Below are positions 19,137-27,927 of a DNA stretch of 64,000 bases, one piece after another. The stretch is taken from assembly GCA_016715905.1 (NCBI GenBank), contig JADJXI010000003.1, positions 744,001 to 808,000 on the forward strand, in the 5' to 3' direction. Under the pieces are notes generated by a model that worked only from the letters and a program-made list of their open reading frames with translations, did no database searches and was not told the origin of the DNA. Both the position numbers and the translations under genes were made by a program. The DNA comes from Sphingobacteriaceae bacterium. Its GTDB lineage: Bacteria > Bacteroidota > Bacteroidia > B-17B0 > Aurantibacillaceae. Position 1 is the first letter of the stretch; the number at the start of each line of letters is the position of its first letter.

Positions 19137-20531
19137 CTAATCCCTTTCCCCACGCTTCATCGCTTCTCTGTCCGGATTTTTTAAACTTCTTTCAATTTCT
19201 TCTACTTCTTCTTTCGAAAATTCTTCTTTGCCAAATGTGAGCAAATAAGCCTCTTTGGTCATTCCATCACTGGCAATGATTCCGTATTTATACAACCAGC
19301 TTTGATCTAAATTTAAATCAATCATAAATACCAATGATACAATTATTATTATTCTGGCAATGTATTTTAATATCTTTTCTTTAAAAATCTCGTTCATAAA
19401 TTGAAAAAATGCAGCTAATGGAAAAACTAAAAAGGAATAATATTGTATCATAGCCCGGCTACCAAATGAACCTCCATAAGCCCAGTCCCACCACGAACTT
19501 AAAATGTAAATGGTAATCAGCAAATAAAAAATTAAAAAATATTTTAAGCCGGTACTTTTTTGTTTGAGCATAAAAATTCCGATTATCGCAAGGAACATTA
19601 ACGGAGTGTAAATAAACCAGCCTTTTCTAAAGCTGAATAAAAAGTCAAAAATTTTAGGGTTGGAAAAGAAAAAACTTTCGTCCTCCCCATATGAAAAGTA
19701 AAACCATTGTCCGGTATAAGTTTTCCAGTAAAGCATTTGTACAAAAAAGGGAAGTAAAAAAAGGATTACTGCAATTAGTAATTTAGCGCGATAAGCAGAA
19801 AACAACTGAAATCTTTCTTTTACTTGTTTTAAATTATTTACATGAAGTAATAAGGGAAAAAACAAAAGCAAACACTCATTGGGTCTTATTAAAGTGGCAA
19901 AACCTCCGGTAAAGGCTAAGGCCAAAAGGTATTTCAGTTTTTTGTTATCCCACCATTTAAAAGTGAAGTATATGAAAAGTGAAAAAAGAAAAAATAAATA
20001 GGCATGTGGCATTTCTCCAAATCCATAGGTATAATAAAAAAGATTCGTACCAAAATACACCGCTATTAATACAATTAGGGTAATGTATTCATTAAAAAAC
20101 CGCAATAAATTTTTTCGGCAAAACCATAAGCCGAATATGGAAAATAAAATAGAACCTATGTGTAAACTTATTTTATAGGGTAGGGAATAACCGTCGGCCT
20201 TGTATTTCGAATTTTTAGCCATTAAATGTCCGCTTATAAAAAACGGACTATACATCAAGGCCATTCCTAAGGTAACTTTTGGAATGTGATTGCCGTTACT
20301 TAATTTTTTGGTCCAGTACTGGTGTTCAAAAGAAAAGCTTAAATCATCATGAATAAAAAAAGCGGGCAAATAAGAATAATATTGATCTACATCATCCACT
20401 AATGGAAAATTACCTTTATCAAAATTAGCCCAGCGGTTAAATCGGTCAGCCGAAAAAAAGGCAATAAAAATAAACAGGTAAAGCGTTGGTTTTAAAAAAA
20501 AACTTTGTATGAATTTCCGTAGTAAATCCAT
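19137..20531 (-). CDS. Polytopic membrane protein, possibly a GT-C glycosyltransferase
   Basis: A 464-residue protein with about ten membrane helices and a charged cytoplasmic tail rich in Glu and Arg. The first extracytoplasmic loop carries PLVDDVDQYYSYLP, an acidic motif at the place where GT-C glycosyltransferases (lipid-linked sugar donors) keep their catalytic Asp. Aromatic residues are abundant. I do not recognise a specific family. It may be co-transcribed with the ACMSD gene upstream (6-base gap), but the two functions do not suggest a shared pathway. Confidence 0.6.
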   Translation of the reverse strand: MDLLRKFIQSFFLKPTLYLFIFIAFFSADRFNRWANFDKGNFPLVDDVDQYYSYLPAFFIHDDLSFSFEHQYWTKKLSNGNHIPKVTLGMALMYSPFFISGHLMAKNSKYKADGYSLPYKISLHIGSILFSIFGLWFCRKNLLRFFNEYITLIVLIAVYFGTNLFYYTYGFGEMPHAYLFFLFSLFIYFTFKWWDNKKLKYLLALAFTGGFATLIRPNECLLLFFPLLLHVNNLKQVKERFQLFSAYRAKLLIAVILFLLPFFVQMLYWKTYTGQWFYFSYGEDESFFFSNPKIFDFLFSFRKGWFIYTPLMFLAIIGIFMLKQKSTGLKYFLIFYLLITIYILSSWWDWAYGGSFGSRAMIQYYSFLVFPLAAFFQFMNEIFKEKILKYIARIIIIVSLVFMIDLNLDQSWLYKYGIIASDGMTKEAYLLTFGKEEFSKEEVEEIERSLKNPDREAMKRGERD

Positions 20532-20537
20532 GTTGTA

Positions 20538-21527
20538 TTAAATACCCAACCAGGTTTTTGCATTGCTAGCCATTATTTTTTCCTGAGTCGCTTTATTTAA
20601 TGGCGAGCTGCGAACTAATTCTCCGGGCACCGCTTCTCCTAAGGGAAAAGGATAATCCGAGCCTTGCACCACTTTATCTTCTCCAATTAAGTCAATAATG
20701 TATTGCAGCATTTTATGATCACAAACGTGAGAGTCTACCCAAAATTTACCCAAATAATTTTTAGGATTATGTTCGTTATCAATAGCCACTAAATCCGGTC
20801 GGCATTCCCAGCCGTGTTCAATTCGGCTAATGGTTGGTAAAAAAGATCCGCCACCGTGGGCAAAACAAACTTTTAATTTTTTATATTTTTCAAAAATACC
20901 GCCAAATATCATACTGCAAATTGCGCGACTAATTTCTGCAGGCATGCCCACTAACCAAGGCAACCAATATTTATTCATATGTTCTTGTCCCATCATTTGC
21001 CAAGGGTGAACTAAAACTGCAGCATTTAAACTTTCACAAGCGGCCCAAAATTCATCAAACTGCGTTTCGTTTAAATTTAAATTATTTACGTTGCTGCCAA
21101 TTTGTATTCCTTTGTAACCGTTTTTCATGCAGCGCTCTAATTCCTGTATAGCCAATTTCGTATCCTGCATGGGCACAGTGCATAATCCCACAAATTTATC
21201 CGGATAATTATTTACAGTAGTTGCAATATCATCGTTTAAAAATTTACTCACTTCTAAACCATCTTTGGCCTTAGCCCAGTAAGAAAATAAAACCGGTATG
21301 GTACAAATTACCTGCACATCGGCTTTATGTTCCTGCATTTGTTTAATTCTAACTTCCGCATCCCAACAATTCTCTTCAATTTCTCTAAATTGTTTCTCGC
21401 CTTGCATCATCCATGCTTTTCCGGGTTTATGATGTTTTAAATGAATAAAGTCGCCATAGCCAAATTTTTTGCTGTAATCCGGCATTTCCTTGGGCATTAT
21501 ATGGGTGTGGGTATCAATTGTGTACAT
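20538..21527 (-). CDS. 2-amino-3-carboxymuconate-6-semialdehyde decarboxylase (ACMSD)
   Basis: A 329-residue amidohydrolase-fold decarboxylase that acts on ACMS, the branch point of tryptophan/kynurenine breakdown, steering flux away from quinolinate. All expected residues are visible: metal ligands H7 and H9 in THTH, H174 in VLVHPW and D291 in GSDYPFP, catalytic H224 in FAHGGG, and the substrate arginines R48 (QFREIEENC) and R235 (ISRIEHGW). These align with the human enzyme's H6, H8, H174, D291, H224, R47 and R235. It is therefore a real ACMSD rather than a generic amidohydrolase. No other kynurenine gene is in the window. Confidence 0.88.
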   Translation of the reverse strand: MYTIDTHTHIMPKEMPDYSKKFGYGDFIHLKHHKPGKAWMMQGEKQFREIEENCWDAEVRIKQMQEHKADVQVICTIPVLFSYWAKAKDGLEVSKFLNDDIATTVNNYPDKFVGLCTVPMQDTKLAIQELERCMKNGYKGIQIGSNVNNLNLNETQFDEFWAACESLNAAVLVHPWQMMGQEHMNKYWLPWLVGMPAEISRAICSMIFGGIFEKYKKLKVCFAHGGGSFLPTISRIEHGWECRPDLVAIDNEHNPKNYLGKFWVDSHVCDHKMLQYIIDLIGEDKVVQGSDYPFPLGEAVPGELVRSSPLNKATQEKIMASNAKTWLGI

Positions 21528-21531
21528 GTAG

Positions 21532-21561
21532 TAAAGTTAAAAGGAAAATATTAAAAGGCAA
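21532..21561 (-). promoter_or_regulatory. Candidate promoter of the ACMSD gene
   Basis: On the minus strand a TTG (21561-21559) is followed after 19 bases by TAACTTTA (21539-21532), one base off TAnnTTTG, just upstream of the ATG at 21527. Spacing fits the Bacteroidota sigma-ABfr promoter. Confidence 0.4.
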
Positions 21562-21701
21562 TAGCCAATTGCAATTTCAATTTTGAAAATAAGCGAAGCT
21601 GTGCATGTAATTGAAACTATAAAGTTCGTTAAATAAAGGTAAAGAAGTGCTATTACGACTTAAAACAAGGCTTTGTGAAAATAAATTAATTTCTAATTGA
21701 G

Positions 21702-21709
21702 TATATTTG
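21702..21709 (+). promoter_or_regulatory. Candidate -7 box (TATATTTG) of the stomatin gene
   Basis: A perfect TAnnTTTG match 37 bases before the stomatin ATG in an otherwise gene-free divergent region. No well-spaced -33 TTTG is visible; the nearest TTTG (21672) is about 26 bases away. Confidence 0.45.
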
Positions 21710-21746
21710 AGATAATAGTGAAATTTTAATTATAAAATTATAATAT

Positions 21747-22610
21747 ATGGGAAATATGGTTTATTTAATAGGTGGTTTTGTTTTGGTTTTGATTTTTTTT
21801 AGCGGGGTTAGAATTGTGAGACCAACACACAGAGGTTTAATTGAGCGATTAGGAAAATACAGCAAATTGGCAAATCCCGGATTTCATTGGATAATCCCTG
21901 GCGTAGAAAAAATGTTTTTAGTAAATGTTACCGAACAAATGATAGATGCGGAGCCGCAAGAAATTATTACCAATGATAATTTGAATGCGAGTGTTGATGC
22001 ACAGGTGTATTTTCGGGTGAAAGCCGATGAGGATAGTGTAAAGGCTGCCATGTACACGGTAAATATGTATCAATGGCAAATTGTCAATTTAGCGCGTACC
22101 ACACTTAGAAATATTATTGGAACGCTTACCTTAAAATCTGCAAACAGTGAGCGTGGAAAAATTAATACTGAATTGCACAACACCTTGCACAAAGAAACAA
22201 ATACCTGGGGTGTGGAAATTATTCGTACCGAATTAAAGCAAATTGATCCGCCAAAGGATGTGCAGGAAACCATGAACAAGGTTGTAAAAGCGGAAAACGA
22301 AAAAATTGCTGCCATAGATTCTGCCACTGCGGCTGAAACTGTTGCCGATGGTGTAAAGCGAGGAAAAATTAAAGAAGCCGAAGGAATTAAGCAAGCCAAA
22401 ATATTACATGCCGAAGGTGAGGCGGAAGCGATTAAATTAGTAAATGAAGCGGCTGAACAATATTTTGTGGGCAACGCACAAGTTTTAAGAAAGTTGGAAG
22501 CCATGGAAAATTCATTGAGTAATAACTCAAAAATCATTGTTCCTTCTGGTTCTGATTTGGTGAATGTAGTAAGCGAAATGGCTGGGATAATTCCATTACC
22601 GAAGAAATAA
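21747..22610 (+). CDS. Stomatin/prohibitin-like SPFH protein
   Basis: A 287-residue protein with one N-terminal membrane helix (about 5-21), an SPFH/band 7 domain (VRPTHRGLIERLGKY, LVNVTEQMIDAEPQEIITND), and a C-terminal coiled coil rich in Ala and Glu (about 175-245). It fits the slipin/stomatin (YbbK-like, QmcA-like) group that forms oligomeric rings on the inner membrane and organises membrane domains. It normally pairs with an NfeD protein; none is seen here. It appears to be a single-gene unit. Confidence 0.88.
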   Translation: MGNMVYLIGGFVLVLIFFSGVRIVRPTHRGLIERLGKYSKLANPGFHWIIPGVEKMFLVNVTEQMIDAEPQEIITNDNLNASVDAQVYFRVKADEDSVKAAMYTVNMYQWQIVNLARTTLRNIIGTLTLKSANSERGKINTELHNTLHKETNTWGVEIIRTELKQIDPPKDVQETMNKVVKAENEKIAAIDSATAAETVADGVKRGKIKEAEGIKQAKILHAEGEAEAIKLVNEAAEQYFVGNAQVLRKLEAMENSLSNNSKIIVPSGSDLVNVVSEMAGIIPLPKK

Positions 22611-22624
22611 ATTTAATTGTGAAC

Positions 22625-22735
22625 TTATTTTCGTAAAGCGAAAATCAAAATATCTTTTTTGCTTTGCCAATGATACCCAAAGTGAAAAGGAATTTTTTCA
22701 ATGTTGGTATTCTCTTTTTAAAAAGTTTCTTCTCT
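22625..22735 (-). pseudogene. Decayed 3' end of a paralogue of the lipoprotein gene at 25118-26365
   Basis: Read on the minus strand, this stretch gives IEKIPFHFGYHWQSKKDILI followed by FALRK and a stop, against IEKIPFHLGYHWQSKKDILI-YALKK-stop at the end of the lipoprotein gene. Further upstream, ETF-stop-KENTN faces EAFHKDSAK of the intact gene, so an internal TAA has arisen. Identity fades beyond about 22735 and no start remains. It is a remnant of a duplicated copy; the T9SS cargo gene now lies between the two copies. Confidence 0.8.
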
Positions 22736-22873
22736 ATTACAATAGTTCGAGTTAATGGACATGCAGGAGTAAACTAACGAATTGATGTTTCTAATGTTGA
22801 TTTATTATTTCGAACTAATAAAACAGTAAAAGCGCATATTTAACCTACACCAAATCAATAATGTTTTTAGAAT

Positions 22874-24808
22874 TTACTCCTTAACTATTTTCTTTGATGA
22901 TATCACCTTACCAGAATTAATAATTTGCACAAAATAAATTCCGGCAGAAAATTCAGTTAATTGAATTTGATTGTTTTCATTAATTTCACGAAGCTCCTTT
23001 ACTGTTTGTCCTAAAGTGTTGCTTATACGTATGAATAGTTTATTTAAATTTTGAGCAGCAATATTTATTTGAATATTGTCTTTAAAAGGGTTGGGGAAAA
23101 TATTTACATTGGCAGAATTTTCATTTACTTCTTCCATTCCGGCACAGGGATCTACCAGTTGATTTATGGTAACCATATCATGGCAGCCAAATGTGTTTTT
23201 ACCGGTTACAATATATACTGTATTTGAAATAGGACTAACATAAATTTCAGGACCTGAATCTAAGGAATTCCAAGTGTAGGTATCAGCACCACTTGCTGTT
23301 AATGTAACGGTTTCTCCAATGCACATTAATGTATTACTTGTGCTTGCGCTAACTGTTGGTAAAGGTAAAGCTAATACCGTTACATTCGAAATTGCAGGCG
23401 TTGCTGAAACACAACCCAATGAATTTGTACCAATTACGGAAAAGCTTGTGCTTATAGTTGGAGTAACAATGGGCGTACCACTTGAAAAACTGTAAGTTTG
23501 AGCGCCAAATGGAACCAAAGTGAATGAATTGCCCAAACAAAGTGTACCGCTGTTTACAATTACGTTTGGAAAAATTTGAGAATAACATCCAGTACTGTCC
23601 GCCTTTAATAAACGGTTTTTTTGTTGTGATTGATTCGGTGTATGATAAATGGCAGTAACAAACCCTCCATCCTTTGTGTTCAGTAAAGAATAGGGTACAG
23701 AATTATCCCCTGAATTAAATTCAGTTAACACAACCCGTTGCAAACTATCTAAATTCGAATTGAACATTGTAAAATCTCCTGTACTCTGATATTGGTTTCC
23801 TGGATTACCGGTTACACCACCAGCCCAAATTTTTCCTGATTGTGTTTGACTCAAGGTAAGAAAACTATTTGCGCTTATAGTTGGATTATTATAAATTTGA
23901 GATTTTATTTTTAATCCGTTTGATCCGTTAAATTTATATAAGAATCTTCTGGATTTATTGTTGTTACAATCGTTAAATGAAATATGACTACCGCCAATTA
24001 AAAAACTATTATCACTTAATTGAATCATATCATGAACATATGTGAAATTTATCCCAGATAAACCTAATTCATATTGTTTGTTACCATTTGTGTCTATACG
24101 CATAATGAAACCTTGCGGATTACACACATCAAATAGTTTAGTGCCTGCAACTACAAAATCACTTTCGTTTAATTTTATTATTTTTTGAAACCAGTAATAA
24201 TGATTTACCCAATTGCTTATATATTTATGCCATTTATAATTACCATCCTTATCAATTTTCATTATAAATGCTTTAGTAAATCCATTCATTCCAACTTGAT
24301 AATATCTTTCCCCAAAAACAATTATACTACTATCAGCTAAAAATGTACTAGTTAAAAACTTTGTAGTATCACCAGGTTCTGTATAGGTTTTTACCCATGC
24401 TGTATCTTTTGTTGATAAATTAAATTTTACCAAGGCACCTCTTCTATGTTCAAATGCTACTTGAATATGACCTGAAAATATCACATAATTTTTCTGCAAT
24501 TGAACAAAATTATGTACACTGTTACTAAAAAACAAATTGTTATCCGGATGGTAAAATTGTTGTTGTGAAACTTCAATACCGAAAGTATCGGTTACCAATA
24601 GACTTAAGCCGTTTTGTTGCCCTGTTAAACTGTTGCTGCATAAACCGAAAACACAATATCGATCTCCATATTTAAATACTGTATTCGAAAATGAATTTGC
24701 ATTGTTAATGTCGTACTGATAATCGAATTTTAATCCTTGAGAAAAGCACATAGAATTTCCCAATAATAAAAGCAGTACAATATAAATATGTGCTTTTAGT
24801 GAATTCAC
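22874..24808 (-). CDS. Secreted T9SS cargo protein with repeat and Ig-like regions
   Basis: A 644-residue protein with an N-terminal signal peptide. Residues about 25-410 form repeating strands of the kind seen in beta-propeller or delta-60-like secreted proteins (LIGGSHISF, AGGVTGNPGN, DGGFVTAIYH). Two Ig-like cysteine-bearing repeats follow (GTLCLGNSFTLVP, TLMCIGETVTLTASGADTYTW), and the last 80 residues are a type A T9SS sorting domain (NVNIFPNPFKDNI ... GQTVKEL ... FSAGIYFVQI ... KKIVKE). It is expected to be secreted or attached to the cell surface. The start is GTG at 24808. The role is unknown. Confidence 0.82.
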   Translation of the reverse strand: MNSLKAHIYIVLLLLLGNSMCFSQGLKFDYQYDINNANSFSNTVFKYGDRYCVFGLCSNSLTGQQNGLSLLVTDTFGIEVSQQQFYHPDNNLFFSNSVHNFVQLQKNYVIFSGHIQVAFEHRRGALVKFNLSTKDTAWVKTYTEPGDTTKFLTSTFLADSSIIVFGERYYQVGMNGFTKAFIMKIDKDGNYKWHKYISNWVNHYYWFQKIIKLNESDFVVAGTKLFDVCNPQGFIMRIDTNGNKQYELGLSGINFTYVHDMIQLSDNSFLIGGSHISFNDCNNNKSRRFLYKFNGSNGLKIKSQIYNNPTISANSFLTLSQTQSGKIWAGGVTGNPGNQYQSTGDFTMFNSNLDSLQRVVLTEFNSGDNSVPYSLLNTKDGGFVTAIYHTPNQSQQKNRLLKADSTGCYSQIFPNVIVNSGTLCLGNSFTLVPFGAQTYSFSSGTPIVTPTISTSFSVIGTNSLGCVSATPAISNVTVLALPLPTVSASTSNTLMCIGETVTLTASGADTYTWNSLDSGPEIYVSPISNTVYIVTGKNTFGCHDMVTINQLVDPCAGMEEVNENSANVNIFPNPFKDNIQINIAAQNLNKLFIRISNTLGQTVKELREINENNQIQLTEFSAGIYFVQIINSGKVISSKKIVKE

Positions 24809-25117
24809 TATTTTATTATTACAATTGTTTTAGTTTCTAAATGTTGGCCTTGGGATATTAAACTGTAATTATTGTATCTAAGATACTTAAATTTTTATAG
24901 TTTTTGTTTTGGTTTTAAAAAGCCAAACATTTATCTAATTACATGTATTTCAATTACATAGGAAGATATTAAAGGTTTAATCACTATTTAAAACTGATTT
25001 AGCTAATTCGGAGACAGCAAGCGTTTCATTTTTCTTAAAATTCTTGCCGAATTAAAATTTAAAATAAGACGTTTAGTAATTTTGAACTCTTGAAATGATT
25101 TGCGGAAATCTTAGTAA
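24809..25117. other. Gene-free stretch upstream of the T9SS cargo gene
   Basis: No open frame, RNA gene or repeat of note was found in these 309 bases. It should hold the promoter of the cargo gene (minus strand), but no TAnnTTTG stands out. The only structure seen is a weak inverted repeat TAATTCGG (25004-25011) / CCGAATTA (25047-25054). Confidence 0.5.
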
Positions 25118-26365
25118 CTATTTCTTAAGGGCATAAATCAAAATATCCTTTTTACTTTGCCAGTGATATCCCAAGTGAAAAGGAATTTTTTCAATTTTCG
25201 CACTGTCTTTATGAAAAGCTTCTTGCAATGGTTTTTGTAAACTCAGCCAAGGGAAATCGGTTACGGGTTTTATATAAACACCATATAATTTAATATCAAA
25301 TTTATTTTCATCCTGTATGTATTTATAAGGCATACCGGTATCATCTTGAATAATGGCCGTTGAATTTTTTAAAATCAAATCTTTCATGTTGCTCATGAAA
25401 TGATTGTGCAGTAGGTAAGAAGCGGATTTAATATAAGTTATGCAATTTTGCGTATTGGTATGCAAATATTTTTTAAAAACGCAAGTGTCGTTAAATAATT
25501 TATTACTTACATCGTATTTAAAATAATAAAGCGACTTCACTTTTCCGTTTTGTAAAAAATCAATGCGCACGCCAAAGGGTTTTCTTTCTTTTTCGGTATG
25601 TCCGTAATCCACTTCAACAATACTATCCTGGTAATAACGCATTAAATATTTCACATCCAAAATTTCATGGCCCGAACGTTTAATAAAAAAGGCAAGTACC
25701 GGCAACAAGCCGTTTACTTTTTTGCTTTGAAAATCTTGCAACATTTTGCGGGTAATAAAATAACTCTTGCTAAAAATATCGCCCAATGATTTTCGTAAAT
25801 CCTGTGAATAACTGCTGTGATCGCCGGGTTTAAATTTTTTTAAATCGGGTAATTTACCAACGGGTTCTAAACCCAACATAATATATTTATCTGCATCGGG
25901 AAAAAAAGCATGAGCGGTTAAATAATCCGGGCCACTAAACGGATAAAAAACCAATTTACTTTTATTGTTTGCGTTTTCAAATTCTTTTCTTCCCCAGGTT
26001 TGCATGGCTATTAAACGTTTTCTTTCCAGTTTTTTCCAGCTGCTGTCAATAAACTTGGCGTGATTTTTCCAGGCTGAACTATCAAATAAATAATTGAGGT
26101 TATTTGCTTTTCCCTTATAACCCGAAATAACCGCGGTAATATTATTGTAAATGTTATTGGTGCTTGTAATAGGGGCGTCGGCAACCTTAGGCTGAATAAG
26201 ATTTGAATCGGGTGGTGATTTTAAAGAGGCTGTTGAATCTGCAAGAGGCACTTCATTTATCGGTGTTTGAACTTTATTTTCAGTATTGGATTTATCCCCC
26301 GTGGTATTGCTACACGAAAGGAGAAATACCAAAATATAGATAAAAAAAGGAGGGGTTTTAAACAT
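25118..26365 (-). CDS. Hypothetical lipoprotein (intact member of a duplicated pair)
   Basis: The ATG at 26365 gives a signal sequence with a lipobox ending FLLSC; an upstream in-frame ATG at 26398 would place 11 extra residues before it and is less likely. The 415-residue protein has a Ser/Thr/Pro/Asn-rich linker (about 20-70) and then a globular part I do not recognise, with HAFFPDADKYIMLGLEPVG and KRSGHEILDVKYLMRYY. It is probably anchored in the outer membrane. A decayed copy of its last 35 or so codons lies at 22625-22735. A terminator for the upstream merR gene stands just before it, so it has its own promoter. Confidence 0.65.
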   Translation of the reverse strand: MFKTPPFFIYILVFLLSCSNTTGDKSNTENKVQTPINEVPLADSTASLKSPPDSNLIQPKVADAPITSTNNIYNNITAVISGYKGKANNLNYLFDSSAWKNHAKFIDSSWKKLERKRLIAMQTWGRKEFENANNKSKLVFYPFSGPDYLTAHAFFPDADKYIMLGLEPVGKLPDLKKFKPGDHSSYSQDLRKSLGDIFSKSYFITRKMLQDFQSKKVNGLLPVLAFFIKRSGHEILDVKYLMRYYQDSIVEVDYGHTEKERKPFGVRIDFLQNGKVKSLYYFKYDVSNKLFNDTCVFKKYLHTNTQNCITYIKSASYLLHNHFMSNMKDLILKNSTAIIQDDTGMPYKYIQDENKFDIKLYGVYIKPVTDFPWLSLQKPLQEAFHKDSAKIEKIPFHLGYHWQSKKDILIYALKK

Positions 26366-26404
26366 GGGGCCAAAAGTAGTTATTTTGCCCGAATACAAAT
26401 AAAA

Positions 26405-26423
26405 AAGCGGGCTTAACCCGCTT
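26405..26423 (-). terminator. Rho-independent terminator after the merR gene
   Basis: AAGCGGG pairs with CCCGCTT around a 5-base loop. On the minus strand it is followed by a run of T, and it starts 8 bases past the merR stop. A shorter A/T run on the other side could give weak termination in the plus direction. Confidence 0.8.
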
Positions 26424-26430
26424 AATTTTT

Positions 26431-26775
26431 TTAGAGACTATCTTTAATATCTAAGAGTTTTTCTTTAATGAGTTTTAACTTGGCAATAACCTCGGCGGTA
26501 TGGGATGGGGAAGCTGTTGCCAGTTCGCCGGCCTTTAATTGCTCACGGGCACCTTGTATGGTAAAGCCCTTTTGTTTAACCAATTCAACAATTTTTGCAA
26601 TGCTGTCAATGTCTTTTTGGGTAAAAAGTCGATTCCCTTTTTTATTTTTTTGGGGACGAAGAAATTCAAATTCCTTTTCCCAAAAGCGAAGGGTACTTGC
26701 ATTAAGCTCAAACATATCAGATACCTCGCTGATACTATAAAAGAGCTTTTCGGTAGTTTCTTTATTCTCTGCCAT
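26431..26775 (-). CDS. MerR-family transcriptional regulator
   Basis: A short one-domain MerR regulator of about 114 residues from the ATG at 26775. The winged helix-turn-helix is clear: FYSISEVSDMFELNASTLRFWEKEF, then LRPQKNKKGNRLFTQKDI. A dimerisation helix follows (IAKIVELVKQKGFTIQGAREQL). No cysteines or effector domain are present, so what it senses is unknown; short MerR proteins of this type are widespread in Bacteroidota. The frame extends to 26811, but a promoter-like TTG-N19-TAATTTTA lies inside that extension, supporting the shorter start. Confidence 0.85.
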   Translation of the reverse strand: MAENKETTEKLFYSISEVSDMFELNASTLRFWEKEFEFLRPQKNKKGNRLFTQKDIDSIAKIVELVKQKGFTIQGAREQLKAGELATASPSHTAEVIAKLKLIKEKLLDIKDSL

Positions 26776-26781
26776 TAAAAT

Positions 26782-26811
26782 TAAAATTAACTTAAAATGA
26801 CTGGATGTCAA
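26782..26811 (-). promoter_or_regulatory. Candidate promoter of the merR gene
   Basis: On the minus strand, TTG (26811-26809), a 19-base spacer, then TAATTTTA (26789-26782), one base off the TAnnTTTG consensus, ending 6 bases before the ATG at 26775. The message would be almost leaderless. Confidence 0.4.
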
Positions 26812-26887
26812 TATTTAGTTTTCAACAGGTTAGGCGAGAAATTAACTGTTATGGTGAATATAAAGCAGAGCCTTCAATAATTTTCCT

Positions 26888-27796
26888 TCACAAATACAAT
26901 CCATATCCCTTAGCCCCTCTTTTGGTAAACTCTAAAGCCGGAGCCGGAATTTTTAAAATATTGATGGCTGAGAAAACGCCTTTTAAAAACTTGGATTTGG
27001 TTTTAATTTTAGTAAAGTCAATATCAAAACTCAGGTAAAATCTACGCTCCCGGTTAAATTGGTAATACACACCATTAGCATCGCGCACGGTAAATCCATT
27101 CTCATGTCCGCTCAACATGCCGTAAGCACTATAACCAAATGATAGGCATAACCATTTAGGCAATTTTTTTTGGGAAGGAATAAAACTAAAAGGTGATACG
27201 CTCAGCCAATACGTTTGTCCGTTATAATCTTTTAATACCTGCGTATAAATATTTTCACCTAATAAGGATGGATTGTATTCAGCTAACTGACTTTGAGCGA
27301 AAGAGAATTTAATCATTAAACGTTGTTCGTTCCATAAAGCTTCCTGTCCAATGGCCATTCCTGTTCCTGCCACATTTGCGCCCATATCGCCCCAAGAAAA
27401 TCCCCAGCCTTTACTTTTTCCATCTAAACATTCGATAGCTGTCATGTACATTAAACCCATAGTTCCCCCAATAAATAATTTTTTCTTTTTGTTCACCCCT
27501 GCCCAGTCAAATGCATTCATCATTAATCGACCTAATTGATAGGTGGTGAAAGCATGTCCGGCTTTATCCATTTGCAGCCACTCGGTATTGTCATTAAAAA
27601 AATGAAAATCATCACTGCTGTAATTGGCATACCAGGCGTAATTTAGGTATAAGAGTGAACCCGCACTTATGGCGGAAGTGCTAATGCCTAAAGCCATTTT
27701 GCGGTGCTCGTAATTGGGAAGGCTGTCCTTTTGTGAATGCATTAAAATTGGCAACAAGCCAATTAAAATAAACCCGGTTATGCATTTAATTCGCAT
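26888..27796 (-). CDS. DUF2279 outer-membrane-associated protein
   Basis: A 302-residue protein with a signal peptide, then the DUF2279 core with DKAGHAFTTYQLGRLM (about 77-92), a hydrophobic helix-rich middle (IGGTMGLMYMTAIECLDG) and a glycine-rich stretch (WGDMGANVAGTGMAIGQ). The C-terminal half looks like amphipathic strands (FYLSFDIDFTKI). The DUF2279/YfiM family has no assigned function. A perfect -7 box lies just upstream, so it is likely a single-gene unit. Confidence 0.75.
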   Translation of the reverse strand: MRIKCITGFILIGLLPILMHSQKDSLPNYEHRKMALGISTSAISAGSLLYLNYAWYANYSSDDFHFFNDNTEWLQMDKAGHAFTTYQLGRLMMNAFDWAGVNKKKKLFIGGTMGLMYMTAIECLDGKSKGWGFSWGDMGANVAGTGMAIGQEALWNEQRLMIKFSFAQSQLAEYNPSLLGENIYTQVLKDYNGQTYWLSVSPFSFIPSQKKLPKWLCLSFGYSAYGMLSGHENGFTVRDANGVYYQFNRERRFYLSFDIDFTKIKTKSKFLKGVFSAINILKIPAPALEFTKRGAKGYGLYL

Positions 27797-27801
27797 TTAA
27801 A

Positions 27802-27809
27802 CAAAGATA
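27802..27809 (-). promoter_or_regulatory. -7 box (TATCTTTG) of the DUF2279 gene
   Basis: A perfect TAnnTTTG on the minus strand, 5 bases before the ATG at 27796. No good -33 element at 17-23 bases. The message would be leaderless or nearly so. Confidence 0.45.
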
Positions 27810-27832
27810 AGTTATTTATCATTATGGGTTAT

Positions 27833-27922
27833 TTAACCACCAAGTGCACTAAGGGGGCACTTTGGTCACTAAGTAATATTCAGGATACTTTTTGATATTA
27901 CTTTGTGCGCTTTGTGGTTAAA
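27833..27922. repeat. Imperfect inverted repeat with arms TTAACCAC(C/A)AAG...
   Basis: The left arm (27833-27853) reads TTAACCACCAAGTGCACTAAG; the right arm is the reverse complement of TTAACCACAAAGCGCACAAAG, ending near 27921. Inner stretches TAATATT and GATATTA extend the pairing. The left side also holds an internal duplicate (GCACTTTGGTCACTAAG). It lies between two leftward genes and could fold as a long hairpin in the RNA downstream of the barrel gene. It resembles REP/MITE-like palindromes of Bacteroidota chromosomes. Confidence 0.65.
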
Positions 27923-27927
27923 TCATA

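Noticed and set aside
22741..22760. GTTCGAG as a tRNA T-loop
   Set aside because: No acceptor stem, anticodon arm or CCA-like end can be built around it.
25004..25054. Inverted repeat as terminator or RNA element
   Set aside because: Only 8 pairs across a 35-base loop with no T run; it is likely chance in AT-rich DNA.
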